64,000 nucleotides of DNA from positions 3,162,001 through 3,226,000 of the forward strand of contig NC_088679.1 in assembly GCF_950023065.1 (NCBI RefSeq), read 5' to 3'. The notes beneath the pieces are model-generated. The model searched no databases, was not told the DNA's origin, and saw only the letters and a list, made by a program, of their open reading frames with translations. Below are positions 1-14,100 of this stretch, in pieces. The number at the start of each line of letters is the position of its first letter. Positions within the stretch are counted from its first letter, which is position 1. The stretch comes from Planococcus citri. Its lineage: Eukaryota; Arthropoda; Insecta; Hemiptera; Pseudococcidae. Made by a program: the position numbers and the translations under genes.

Positions 1-483
1 AGAAAAATCGTAACTTCAGTAGCGCTCCAAGCGGGAAAAAAAAGAAACTCGTGTAAAACGTTCAAGAATCGGTCTTTTTCGAATCATTCGAGGTAGTTTA
101 TATCGTTCTTTTTTTTAATAAGCGAAATCGAACGATTCGAGCGAATCGTTCATTCGCGTTATTCACGTGTTTGTGTTTCTTTTGTTTTTATTTGAAGTCG
201 TTATCAAATTTAAATTTTTGAATATTTTGAGAAAAATTACAGAAAATTGCTAATAAAATGTTATAAAGCTCGTTTTCATCGCTCCAGTAATGTTTTTGTC
301 TCAATAATTGAACCGTTCGTCTAGTCAACAAAAGTTCGGTATTTATGCATCCACCTCTTCATCGTATTTACCCTCAACTTTGGTAAGCAAAACTTTCTTC
401 GCAGATTTCCACTAACTATTTTTCCCATTTCCAACCAGTAAATTCATATTTTGATCACTCGCAGGTATACTTCACGACGAACG
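1..483. other. Region upstream of THG1
   Basis: AT-rich sequence with no gene. It holds a short near-perfect palindrome at 130-151 (arms GAACGATTCG and CGAATCGTTC) and poly-T runs. It probably contains the THG1 promoter and 5' UTR, but I cannot place a start site. Confidence 0.4.
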
Positions 484-1427
484 ATGTGCGAAGCTCCGAA
501 AACCGTCGACTACTTGAAGAAATGTCGCAAAAGAGATTCTTGTTTACCCAATTCGTGGATCGTGGTTCGTCTAGACGGCCGAAGTTTCACTCGTTTTACA
601 GAATTGCACAATTTCGAAAAACCCAACGACAGAAGAGCCTTGGAATTGATGAACAGAGCAGCCGCCAAAGTTATGGAGGAAATAAAAGATATAAGTTTAG
701 CTTTTGGTCAAAGCGACGAATACAGTTTTGTTTTCAAGAAAGATACAGAATTGTTCGACAGAGATGTCCATTCTCTTACCAGTATTGTGAATAGTTTATT
801 TACCACAGCTTACGTGTATTATTGGGACGATTTCTTCGCCCATAATACGAAATTACTGTATCCGCCCGGATTCGACGGTCGTGTCGTTGTTTACCCGGAT
901 GATGTAAATTTGAAAGATTATTTGAGCTGGAGACAAGCGGACGTTCATATAAATAATTTGTACAATACTGTATTTTGGGCGCTGGTTTTGAAAGGAAATC
1001 ACGATAAGCGTAAAGTGAGATGTCCTACTGTGCATTTTTTTCATCGTTTTTCATTTTTTGGTATTAATTTTCGATGTGTTTTCAGGCTCAAGAAATATTA
1101 AGCGGTACGGTGTCTAGTGACAAGAACGATATCCTGTTTAAAGACTACGGTATTAATTACAATAACGAACCGCAGCTGTTTCGTAAAGGAACTACTCTGA
1201 TAAGAAAATTCACTCGAAGACCCGATAGCGATAAATTACAAGAAAATATTTTACTCCTCAACTGTGATATTATTGGAAACAAGTTTTGGAAAGATAATCC
1301 AGAAATTTTAAGCTTACAACAACCGCAAGTTTACACCATTCCGGAAGGAATGAAACATTACGTCGTTGGTGATAGTAACGTTGTTTCCGAAGAAACCCAT
1401 AAATCCAGCGAAACTGTAAAATGTTGA
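484..1427 (+). CDS. THG1: tRNA-His guanylyltransferase (THG1), 2 exons
   Basis: Adds the essential extra G at position -1 of tRNA-His by 3'-5' nucleotide addition. Exons are 484-1014 and 1086-1427, with donor GTGAGA, acceptor TTTTCAG, a 71-bp phase-0 intron and a 290-aa product. I see the palm motif VRLDGRSFTRF with metal ligands D31 and G32, then FGQSDEYSF with D78, the PPGFDGRVV segment and the invariant YLSWRQADVHINNLYN stretch. Exon 2 carries NYNNE, RKGT and LNCDIIGNKFW, which closes the family. ATG 484 is the first ATG in the open frame; an upstream exon adding a mitochondrial leader cannot be excluded. Length fits the family (about 270-300 aa). It lies tail-to-tail with the SLC17 gene 0.77 kb away. 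Family assignment is near certain. Confidence 0.95.
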
Positions 1428-2195
1428 AAGAAGTGGATCTGAATAAAAGTTCCAAAGTTTGGTCGCGTGATATCCGTAACGTTTTTACCTCAAAATGAAA
1501 CCAGATTGAGTCAGAATTTGCAACTCTTCTAACGAATATGGATTTTTCAACAAAAAAAGTTGCAGCGATTATTTTTGAATTAAAAATCATCATTATAAGA
1601 AAAATATGATCGACATCTGCATCGAATTCTTCAATATGAAAATCAAGTACATATTGAAATACAAAACATCCGTAACGTGCAAGGCGTGTATTTTCCAATC
1701 AGTATAAATGTTAGTCGCAGGAAGTTTACGGTTCTTCGATCCGTTCGAATTTCGTTATTTACGATGAATTATCAAAATGTAAAAAAAAAATACAGTTTAC
1801 AGAAAACATTCCTTCGATGTTAATACTAAACATTCAACTACTACACGGACAATATTTCTAAAATTATAAAAATAAAATTATTTTTTGTCAACTCGGTGCA
1901 ATTTTTTTTTTCAAATCGACAACTTTGCTAATGTCTCGTCTCTTTACTCACACTAATAAAATACTAATTCGAAATGATATTACATTGCAATAAAGATGAG
2001 GTAGGTATACAACTACTGATACAAAAAAATCACGTGAAATAATAAAAAAATAATAATCCATACAAAATACGAAAAATTGAAAAACATTCAAACATATTCG
2101 ATCCTTCAAAAATATCACATAAATTACTGAAGAGGAACTACATTCCTTATTGATGGAATTTTTTCAAATTCGCTCGAGAATTCCATATAGAAATG
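1428..2195. other. Convergent intergenic region, THG1 / SLC17 3' ends
   Basis: Gap between two converging genes. Candidate AATAAA signals on the + strand for THG1 lie at 1871-1876 and 1989-1994. An open frame on the minus strand at 1270-1698 overlaps THG1 exon 2 in antisense and is not credible. Nothing else is recognisable. Confidence 0.4.
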
Positions 2196-5100
2196 TTACA
2201 CTTTGGTTACTCCTTCTTTTTCAGTGTTGTTTTTCGATTGGCTAGATTTGGGTGTTTCTTGTATTTTTGGTTCATTCCAATCTTGCTGGTCACCAGATCC
2301 AAACATTACGTAAACTATGTTGGTAGAGATGAGTATGACTACCATGATCCAAAACACCACTCTCCATTCTTTAACGGTTCTCTGAAAGTTGTAAATTAAT
2401 ATTTTTAGAAACGAAGATGAAGATTTATACAAACAAATAGGTATATTTCTGATTTTCCCAAACTTACATTCGGGGTTAATAATCCTGTGAAATACGGTGT
2501 AAGCATTCCTGATATGCATCCTGCTCCATTTACAAATGCCATTATTGTACCGGAATAATTTGGACTGAGATCTAACGCGTTCACTCTTAAACTACAATAG
2601 CAAGTGCCCATCAGAGCCATTCCAATGGTGAAAAATACAGTAGCAGCGACTCGATCGCAGCCCACATAAGAAGCACATATTACACCAATCGCTGGCCCCA
2701 CAGAACCTGTAACACGATGATCAATAAATTATTAATGACTTGTGGTAATATGTATTTCACGTGATTTTATTTATTATTTTATCGTCTCTAGATAAGGATT
2801 TTTTCGGAGTTTTTTTTTCGTGTTACGAAACATCTGCGACATGTTGTTTTTTCAAGTGCGAAGGTGATATTATTAATTGTCTTGTAATAAGAAGGACTGT
2901 ACCCATCGTCGAACTATTCCTACCTATTCTCTAGTTCGTCGTCGTGATGAGATGAAATTAGGTAATTAAAATTGTCGAGTTTTGAATTATAATAATCGAC
3001 CAGAAAATTATAACAACCATAAACCTTACCTATAGTCCAAAAAAATATCTCATCGATCGTGTAGGTAGGTAAATAAAAAAAAAATGAAATCAGTGGTATA
3101 TCACGCGGGAATCATGATGTTTGCTTGCTACATATGTCAATTTCAGACAAACTGACTGACGTCGCCTAACGTTTTTTTCTGGTGAAAATGTTTACTTTTT
3201 CTCATCAGCAATTTAATTACCTAATGATGAGTTTTTATATATAGAAAAATCTTCAATGTAGGTAGATGAATTTCGAATGATGCTATGTGCTATATGACCA
3301 CTTACCACACCTTTAATTACCTAATGTATGTAATTGAATTAGATCAGTTTTTTTTTTTTGGTTTTTTATGATTTTTTCGTTCGAAAATGTACAGTTCTTT
3401 GTCTGGCAAAGAAGGTATCCCTATATGAAGATTATTAAACGGGGCAAAGAAAAATCGATAAATGATCCCAAATACACCTCTAACGTAAATTTCAGCTACT
3501 TAACTGGAATTCATTTTTCAATTTTATAGACGAATTTTTGACGTTTCAAATTTGAATATTTCTCATGAAAAGAAATGAAAATTTGTTCGAATTAAGGTAG
3601 ATTTGAAATTTAGTTTATACCTTTTTTTTAACCTCACAAGTTGATTTATGATGGTACGGTTTCGAGTCGTTCTGGTTCTGGAGCATTCTAGTGGAATTTC
3701 CAGATTCTCCAGTTTTAGAAAAAAAAAAAAAATGCAATAAATGAGGTCGAAATGAAATTTAGCTTCTATGAATTAGGATTTACGACTCGGCAAGTTAAAA
3801 AAAGAGTACGAACCAACTCGGATTTTTTTTCAAAAATAATTGCGGCTGAAGATTTTGGATTTGAACCTTTTTTTTGGTGTACCTATTTAAAAAAATGTTT
3901 GTCAAATATTGGGATGTGCCAAAATTTATCGAAAGAGTCACAAAAACAGCTTAAATCAGCATCGAGCATCTATAAGAAGTACTGAATTTTCATTATAGAT
4001 CCCATTCGTGGCATTTTTTTGAAAACTGGAGAAACCGAAAATCCACCGAAGGCTTCAGAACACCTCGCATGTTTGATATTTTTAAAAACAATTTTACTAT
4101 TTATTTTTTCCTTATTGTTGGCTTTACAAACATTAAGATCAATGAGACCACTTCAATCTTGGTCATTTCAACGAAATTCGTTCTCAAAATTCTCATACGA
4201 ACCTATACGAGCAGTCGAGCACAAATTCTCAGGAAGAGGGAGAAGTGGAGAAGAGAGAGTTACCAACTCGATATATCAAATCAGCTCGGTTTTGGGTTCA
4301 GTTGCCACGATTTTGTTTAAATTTTGTGGTCATTGACCTTCGTCCCTTTTGGAGTCAGATAAGTTTTTTTTGCAGCAATTTTGAAATTTTTCTACGGCCA
4401 ACTTTGAAATTTAATTAATTGCCTGAGACAGTTTCAAATTCGAAAAAATAGTTTCAAAAACATTTGCCAAAATGTTCAAAAATTCGAAGTTGAACTTTTT
4501 TAAAAGCTCGATTTTGCAAAATTTCTAGACTAGAATTTAAAAGCTTTGGAAAAGATTCAGGAAGCACGTATTTTTATGATATTTACAACCATGAACTTTT
4601 TGTGATGAGATTCGCAAACCCACGGGGTGGGGGGGGGGGTTTCAGAGGTCTGAAATGTTGATAAAAATGTAGAAAAAATGTCAATCAAAGCGTAGGTAGT
4701 TTTCGAATGCACTGAGTAAGAAAATTGACTCACTTATCGATTTGACCCCTCCAACGACCTCATCCACCCCCCCCCCGCCATCTTGAAAATTGAAAAAATC
4801 GTGTGGCATATGGATTATCAAGTTTTTGGGAGCGCTGAATACGAAAATCAACTCTTTTTTTTGATTTTACTCCTCTAACTGGTGCCTCAAATTTTCTAAA
4901 AATTAAAAAGTTATGTGACATATAAATTATTAGGTTTTTGGGAGAGCTAAACACGCGAATATCAGCTGGATTTTTTGATTCGGAGCCCTTTTGACACCCT
5001 CATTATTGGCTCACATAATTTCCCAATTAAAATCAGCTAATAATTATGCGATTTGTCACACAATTTCTTCAATTTTCAGAAATTTTTGAGAAGTCAACGT

Positions 5101-8100
5101 GGGAGTTTGAAGAATCCCATCGAAAAAAGTCGTAGCAGTCTGCCGCTACGTAAAAGCCAAATTTTTGTGCCAGAAACATTGAAGGCTCTTGAACTACTCA
5201 CACCCTCGCTTCGCTCCTGTGCTTCGCTTGTATTTTTGAGAGGACTTTGTCCCCCCTGCACCCCCCCCCCTCGGGCTTCAACCAACTCTTTTCTTCCTCA
5301 TTCAAAAAATATGGTAACAAATCTGTTTTGACCCTGAAATGGGTCAAATAGGGTTGGAAGGTTGAAACAGGCAAAAGGCACTTCGGGTACATCCGCCCAT
5401 TGTACTGTGAAAATTTGAATCCTTTAGGTGAGTTTGGAGGGGCTGTAGGCTTTCCTAAACGTCAAAAAACATAAAATAGCCGAAAAGTCCACTTTTTGAC
5501 CCTGCAGAGGGGTCAAACAGGGTTGGAAGGTTGAAACCTGCAATAATCTCTCATGAGGCACCCTTCCATTGTATGCTGAAAATTTGGACCTTCTAGATGA
5601 ATTTCAGGGGTGAGGGGGTCAAAAATTGGGGTCAAATGTGGTTTTTTTTTACCTTAATCGAGGTGGAGATGACCTAGGATGAAGCTGAAATTTGGATATG
5701 ATGATCAAAATGGAAGTATTGACCAATGGTATGATTTTGGACTATTTTCATCCATGTGGGGTCATATTATGCCCCTCCAAAAAAATAACCTTTCTGTAAA
5801 AATAGGGTTGGAATAAGGTTGAAACTTGCAAAAGGCACTTCGGGTACATCCTTCCATTGTACTGTGAGAATTTGGACCCTCTAGGTCAATTTGGAGGGGC
5901 TGTAGGCTATCTGAAAAATTGAAAAACACGTAAAATAGACCGAAAATCCACTCTTTTGACCCTGGAGAGAGGTCAAGTAGGGTTGGAAGGTTGAAACCTG
6001 CACTAATCACTCATGGGGCATCCTCCCATAGTATGCTGAAAATTTGGACCTTCTAGATGAATTTCAGGGGTGAGGGAGTCAAAAATTGGGGTCAAATGTG
6101 GTTTTTCTCACCTTAAACAGGGTGGGGATGACCTAGAAAGCTGAAATTTGGATATGTTGATCACAATGAAGGTATTAACCAATGGTATCATTTTGAACCT
6201 TTTTTGTCCATTTGGGGCCATGTTATGCTCCTCTAAAAAAATGACTTTTCTCTAATTTTCAACTTTGACCCTCCCCGCTGCAGGGGTCAACTCTAGCTCC
6301 CAAAAGAACCTCATTTCCCAAGTTTGACCTTATTTGATCAATTAGAACAGGTTCCAGGTCATAAAATGTGAAAATCGCCATCAAGCTGAGAAGTGCTGAA
6401 ACTTATATATATATAAAAACTAACACACCGGAAATCGTCTAGTTTGAGCTCAACACGTGGAGAACTATCAAAATTTTTCACCCCCGACCTTTTTATGCAA
6501 AGTTGGGCCAACCGCAATAGCCATCATTTTTTACAAAAATTTGGCTAAAAATAAGTTGATATTCGTATTTAGAGCCGCAAAAAAACCAATAGGTAATTAT
6601 GCTAAATTAATTTTTTCACTTTTTATAGTATTTTTTTTGCAGAAAGGGAAGAAAATAGAGGTGCTGGAGGGGTTAAATCAGAAAAATGAGTTTATTCGAA
6701 TTCAGCGCTCTCGAAAATGTTTGTAGTAACGATATTATTACACCATATTTAACGTTTTTTCACATTTTGACGAAAATTTTGGGGCTTTATACCTTCCTTC
6801 ACCTCAGTCAGCTCTGAGATTTTGAGAATCCCATCACGAAAAGTTCGTAGTTGTAAATATCACAAAATCGCATGATTTTTGATATTTTTTCTAATGTTTG
6901 AATTACAGCTTCGAAATTTGGCGAATTTTTGAAAATTACAAGCTTTCAAAAAAAAAAGCTCAACCTTGAACTTTTATAATTTTTGGCAAATAAAAAAATC
7001 AGCATTGAATCAATTAGACCCAAGTACCTATTTACACAGAAAAAAATCAATTTTGGGTAAAGAAAAAAAACCTCTAAGCCTTGAAGGGCGGAGGGGGAAC
7101 CATTCAAACGAAGTGAGGAGGCGATAAGACGGGAGGAACGTACTAGTTCGTCATTATGCTTCAAATGGATATGAAATTTATAATACTTCGACGTTTTTTT
7201 CGTGTGCAACTTTATCGCGTTGTAACAATTAAGATAATGTTAATTTGGACAAGACATTCGTGTGTGTGAGTGCGCCTGCGTTCGTTTACTTACATAAATT
7301 TTTGAAAGTAGTAAGATTGATAAAATATGAATTAAATATAATCAATTGTACTTTTCTTTGTGTGAATTACATAGATACCTCTCTCCTTCTCTCTACCTAT
7401 GCACAGTATTCGGTGCACACCGCACTGACACGAGTGGAATGGATAAGTTGGAACCGAAACGAAGTAGATAGTTCTATGATAGGGTACCTATCTATAACAC
7501 CTACCTAGTTTTTGAAATAATTTTGTTAGGTGTTTTAAAACAAATTTTGTCATCAAGAAGGCCATCAAAAGTTTAAAAAAGTGTGAAAAATTTCACTGAT
7601 GTGCTAAATACTTTTCAAGATCATTTCATGGTCAACACCAGACGAATAGGTAAGTACAAGCAGATCATGGGTAGGTAGTTTTGGTTCTGAATATTTGTTA
7701 ATCCATTTCGTGGGGCAGAGGCTACGATGACTAAAAGTCTCTTTGAATCTTTCGACGATTGAGTTTAAGTAGGTATACTGTATAGTTATAAAAATGCACA
7801 AAATTCGTACCTATCGTAGCAAACAGTTTACGGATGAATGTAGTCGAAGCGTAATTCCTTTTCAATATGTAATCCGCAAGAGCACTCGATGATAAAGACG
7901 CGATCCAGGTGGCAAAATATGGTAGAGCAGATAAAATACCGTTCTGTTAAAGAAAAAATTGACAAAATATTAGTAAAATTAAAACGTGCCTATTTTAAAT
8001 CTACTGTTCAACTCGATGAATGAAGAAACTCACCGCAGCTGGATTAAATTTCATAACATCGCTCATATATTTTGGCAAATCTGAAACCATCGTGTATAAA

Positions 8101-11100
8101 GCCCAATCGTGTCCAACTTCGCCGATTACCAGAGCCCAAACAGGAGCCGAAGTTAAAATTGCTTTCCAAGGCATTGGTCCTAAATCCTACAAATGCGGAA
8201 AATTTCATCGATGAATCAAAATGATGTATTTCCTTGCGAAAGAAACACGAAGAAGGTTTCTACCTTATTCCTTTCAGTTTGCCCAATAGTCTCTTTCAAG
8301 AATAGCTTTTCTCTTTCGGTAATAAAGGGATGACTATTCGGGTCGTTGTAACATAATACAGTCCAGAACAAGAACCAAATAACGCTGACGGTTCCAAAAA
8401 TATAAAATACCGCTTCCCAACCAGTAGGCATGTATTCGAGAATCACACCACCGAGCAAATTGGCCAACACTGTTCCTATTTGTACTCCTGTAATGGAAAT
8501 GGCATAAATAAACGTAAATACCAATTCTGTTCATCTTCAGGTCACTGAACATTTCAGGATTGTATAAATACCTGTAAAGGCAGCTGTAGACAAAGTACTC
8601 CTTTCATTGGGCGGAGCCCATTGTGCCAACATCGTACATAATGCTGGAAAAGTAGTACCCTAGAAAAAAAATACAATTTTATTAAGTATAGACGAAATTT
8701 CATCATAATTCTTGAAAATTTTCAATCGTCTAATCTCCGTCAAGTCTTTTAGATGCATTTCAACACGAAAAAATTTGACGTGTTTCAAAAGACCTTGGAA
8801 ATAATCATAGCGGATTTCTTTTCCACTCAGAGCCATAAATATGTACAATATAGGTACCTATCTATACCTACGCGAGAAAATCGCATACATTTGCAAACCA
8901 AACACCATATTCTTTTCACGTTTCGAGAGATAATCTCTCGAACGAGATCCCATCGAGTTTGACATGCCGAATCGATTAATGATTTGTTCCTCATCACGTG
9001 AATGACACAAGATACCCGACCGAGTGTTTCCAAATTCGATTCGAGCTAAAAGACTTGACGTACGACAATTTACAAAGTACCACTTGATTAATCCTACCTC
9101 TCCAACGCCTTCTAAAAAACGTAATATAATCAAAGCCGTCGATCCTTGATAAGCTACAATCGGCGTCAGCAGAGTGAATAGTGCCGTAGAAAGGATACCA
9201 AATCCTAAGGTATGTTTTCCACCGAATTTCTGAGCCAGTAAACCTCCCGGTATGTGCGTTAAGATGTATCCGTAATAAAATGCTGATAAAATTACACCCT
9301 GGGTTGTTTCGCTCCACTCGAATTGGCCGACTTGCTGTAAAGTAAAAATACGAGTAATTCGCATTCAGATAAGAATTAAGCAGCTGGTAGGTACAATTGG
9401 ATTGGTTCAGAAACACGTACAGTTTTCCAGGAAGAGTGGTCAACAACGACTATGTTGTCTGTACCAGGACATACGTCTTCGGGTGGTATGGATTGGTTTG
9501 TACTCGGAGGGATTGGAACCACCATCCGAGTTATGGCTATGCTTAAGCATGCTCGCATCATGTATGCGACCATAACTCCCAGCATGCCCATAACACCAAA
9601 TACATATCGAACCGGTAGATAAAATGCTGCAAACAAATTGACATGAAAGTTTCAGATTTCTGATTTACAAATTGTATTTTTTCTATACCTACATATTCGC
9701 ATACATATTATAATGGACTAAATTATCGGCGATGAAGTCATCCACCTTTATTTTTTTTTCCCTCTTATCTTGAGCCAGTTTATGGGATTATAATGATCCG
9801 TCGCATGTCTTACAATTAATCCTCTGCACGGAGCTCAAGTATAGGTGCTTATTTCAGACGTAGACGAGTCCAAGTGTGGGTATTTACGAACAAGTAGGTA
9901 CAAAGTATTTTTGTGACTTGTGAGGTATTTGTATCATGGATTTTTTTTAATACATATTACCTATTCACGAGGTCTGAGGTGTTTTTCAAGCATTTTTGCA
10001 GAATTATAACATTTCAAAGCATTTCTCAAGTAGATAATGATTTTTAAAAAATCGATTACTTGACATCTTTGTCAGTTCATTCTCCACTCCTTTCATAGTC
10101 CAGCTCATTGTCGATCTTTTTCAAACCTTCTTAGACTAAAAATTCTTCATCAGAACTGCTCGAAAAAAGTTCTGACAGAAAGTTTTGATTTTGTTCTGAA
10201 ACTTTAACCCATTTTTCATAGGTCACGTGACGCTTTTTTTCTAAAATCCTGTTAATCAAGAGTCAAGACTCAATTTAAGGACCTGAAAGAGTTTCCATTG
10301 AAGTTTTTGATTTTCTGCCGAAATTGCAATCCCTTTGGTAGGTCACATGACACCTCCTTCAGAAACTCGAAAAATACTCACTCATTTTGGGATCAAAATT
10401 GTTTTAAAATGCTCAAAAAACGTTTTCATCGAAATATTTGAATTTCTCGCGAAATTTTAACCCATTTTGATAGGTCGCATGGCACTTTTTCAAAAATCCA
10501 AAATTTCACGACCCAATTCCGGGATCAAAATTGTTTAAAAATGCTCAAAAAACATTTTCATCGAAATATTTGAATTTCTCGTGAAATTTTAATACATTTT
10601 GATAGGTCGAATGACACTTTTTCAAAAAACCCAAAAATTATGACTCGCGCAGTCACAAAATTTATGATTTTTGGGATTTTTTAAAAAGTGTCATGCGACC
10701 TATCAAAATGTATTAAAATTTCGCGAGAAATTCAAATATTTCGATGAAAAAGTTTTTTGAGCTCTTTTGTTGAAAAAATGTTTGAATTTCTCTCGAAATT
10801 TGGAACTAAGTTTAGTTGCATCAGCACTTTTTCAAAAATACCAAAAATTATGCCCAATTTTCGGACTCAAGATTGTGCAAAAATTCTCAAAAAACATTTT
10901 TATTGAAAATTCGAAATATTTGAATTTCTTGCAAAATTTTAACCCATTTTGATAGGTCGCATGACATTTTTTTCAAAAATCTAAAATATCATACCACACA
11001 ATTCCGTGATCAAAATTGTTTAAAAATGCTCAAAAAACATTTTCATCGAAATATTTGAATTTCTCGCAAAATTTTAATACATTTTGATAGGTCGCATGAC

Positions 11101-14100
11101 ACTTTTTCAAAAATCCCAAAAATTATGACTCACAAAGTCACAAAATTTATGATTTTTGGGATTTTTGAAAAAGTGTCATGCGACCTATCAAAATGGGTTA
11201 AAATTTCGCGAGAAATTCAAATATTTCGATGAAAATGTTTTTTAAGCACTTTTGCTGAAAATATGTTAGAATTTGAACTTTTTCAGAAAAACCATAAATA
11301 ATGCCCAACTTTTGATCTCAAGAGTCAAGAGTCAAGACTGTTCAAAAATGCTCAAAACATATTTTCGTCGAACGAGGTTCCCTTATACATATAAGTTGTT
11401 TACATGGGGTTGTTTCCACAAGTACGTACAAATTGCGAATTGAAATTGTTTTTTCCTCGGTATTTATAAACATGAATCTACAGTACAAGAGTTATGAATG
11501 TGAGGTATTTTTCCATTTAGAAATTGGTCACTTGAAATTTGAATGTGAAGATTACCTAAATAACAGCCCAAGCTCACGTAGGTATTATCAATTTTTTTAC
11601 ACTTACGTGACTTACGAATCAATAGAATAAGTACACAAGTCCATAAAACAGTCAGCCAGACTAGCATTGCTTACCTAAATTTAGTTTTAAAAAACAAAAA
11701 AATAAACCCCTTGTTTAGAAATTCGAATCAGTTGTTCGTTGATGATTTAAAGTCAAATTTCACTGCTTCAAAAAAGGAGAATTCAAAAAATTAAGAGTAG
11801 CTGTAGAGGTAGGTACTTCTGAATCATTCACATTAATTGTACATACGAACACGAGAGAAAAATGAGGTACCTGGAATATATTTTAATATTCTTCCAGGTA
11901 GAATTTATCTACGTAAATTCAACATCATAATATGAATCAGTAAAATGAATTTAGTTTCAGAAATAATAATTAAGTATGTTAAATTAAAAGGAACATCACT
12001 AAAACCATAATATACGTACCCATTATTTAAAAGATATAAGATAATACTTTTCAAATACACGTCGATTATATGTACTCTAGACCACTGGCAATTATAAAAT
12101 AAAATCATATTCCCGAAAACATTTCCTATGCATTAAAAAAATCGCAATTGCTGAACCTATCTAGGGGCATGCTCCTGACCTCACCCCGTCCTCCCGACAA
12201 AAACGTTTCTTATTCATTCACGTGATTTTAATGAGCCATTGATAAAATAATGAATAAATTGTATCTATGCATACTTACAGTATGTTTCAAAAGTTCTAAA
12301 GACCTGTGCTTTTGTAGTAACGTGATATTTTTGGTAGGTAACTCAAATGGAAAGGTGCAGCAATTTCATTCCACGAGTGGATTTTGCATTCTATTTCTAT
12401 CTATAGAGATCAATTTTTTGGTTTTTATTGAAAACCGGCTAAAAAAAAATAATTTTCTCCTTAAAACCAAATAAAACAACTCAGAACTCCTCTCCCAAGT
12501 AAAAAAAAAATGAAAAAAATTCAACTGAGGTAGGTATACCTATTGAAACTTTTCCATGTCTTACGTCAGAAAATTCTTCATGAAAATTCCTTTTTTTTTC
12601 AAGGAAAAACCTCCTCTAGTCCCCCAAGACATATCGGTTCCTTTAGAGCTCCATATAAAGTTGAAAAAAATAAATAAATCATTCAAAGTACTTTGTAGAT
12701 AAAAATTTCTTGAAAATGTTATATTTCATCGCCGGAATTCTCTTTAGAACTTTTGAAACATACTATTATTATTCAAGGTATAATAATGCAAAAATGCCAA
12801 ATCTAGCGATTAAAAATTTCGCAAGTTTTTATCAAAATCACTCAAACATAACGGGCAGACATTTAAAACAACTACTGATACACTGTTGATGGTTCAAATA
12901 GAATTTGCCCATTAAAATTCTGATTATCGTTGCATTTTTATGCCATTTGTTCAACTACTGAGCTCATAATATTCCACTATTACTGATCTAAGGTCAGAAA
13001 TATTACCTATCTTGGGATTTATTATTTTAATGGTCAAATCTTTATATTTTAGTAATTCTACAAGATCAGACTTGAGCCTTCCCCTTAAATTTTATAAAAT
13101 CGAAAACGTAGTTAAAATTAATGAGAGCGAACATTTTTCGAAAAAATTTGTTCAAAAAGCAAACAAATCTACTTTTGTATGTTTTATATTCCTCGTCCCC
13201 TCCTTTAGATTCACGACTCACGTCATCTTGATTTCTTATATGTTGAGTAAGCTACCCATATATTGCGAAAGACGAATTTAAAAATGGAAAATTTACTACT
13301 TTGAAAAATTTATCGAGCCCCAGAAAAATTTTGTTCATTTCTATAAAAGGAACTGCCTACCCATTACAATAATGAATTGAAAATTGGCGAACATTTTCTG
13401 GATTTCGTGAAAAATTCTTATCAATCAAAGTAGAACTATACTCAACGTAAGAACTCTTATCTTTGAGTAGGTATTTGCACACTTTGTAGGAAGGTACATA
13501 CCTATTATGATTGTTCACACTTTAATTACGCAATTAATGGAAATGTGACAGTTGGTAATTCGATCATTATTTACTAAATATCTTCGCAGATTACTTCACA
13601 CGATATATTTGGAAGTCATAGTAGAGTGTTATTCTCAGAATGACGAAATACGCAATTAAAGTTTTGAATTGAAAAGTTAAACAGAATGAAAAATAAATTG
13701 AAGTACGTCAACAAGCAGGAGGGAGTTTGTTTTACCGGTTCACTCTCCGAATCTGTCCCCTCTGATGAAACGAACGCCGGAAAGCAAAGGCAAAAGGATT
13801 TGGACATAGCAAACCTAAATAAAATTCACAATGTTAGGTGTACAATATATACCTACCTAAATATGAGTGAATTGGTCGTAGGAACATTTAATAATTTTCT
13901 ATTTAAAAAAAATTGTTTCATCTCATAGGTAACAAAGATTTACGTACCCATCGCCAATTTCAGTGAAAAAAAATATTCAATATTAAATAAATACTAAAAT
14001 AATAAAAGGGTTTGAAAAAAAATTGAATGATGAAGCAAGAAACTTACATTGTTTTAAATTTAACGAATTTTCAATATCAAATTTAAATTATTGCTAAACA

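Noticed and set aside
451..483. Extension of THG1 upstream of ATG 484
   Set aside because: The extra codons begin at a TTG and have no ATG. A spliced upstream exon is possible but not supported by the window.
8334..9446. Overlapping minus-strand frames around SLC17 exons 2-5 in other phases
   Set aside because: Exon phases and family motifs select a single frame; these are out-of-phase readings or run into introns.
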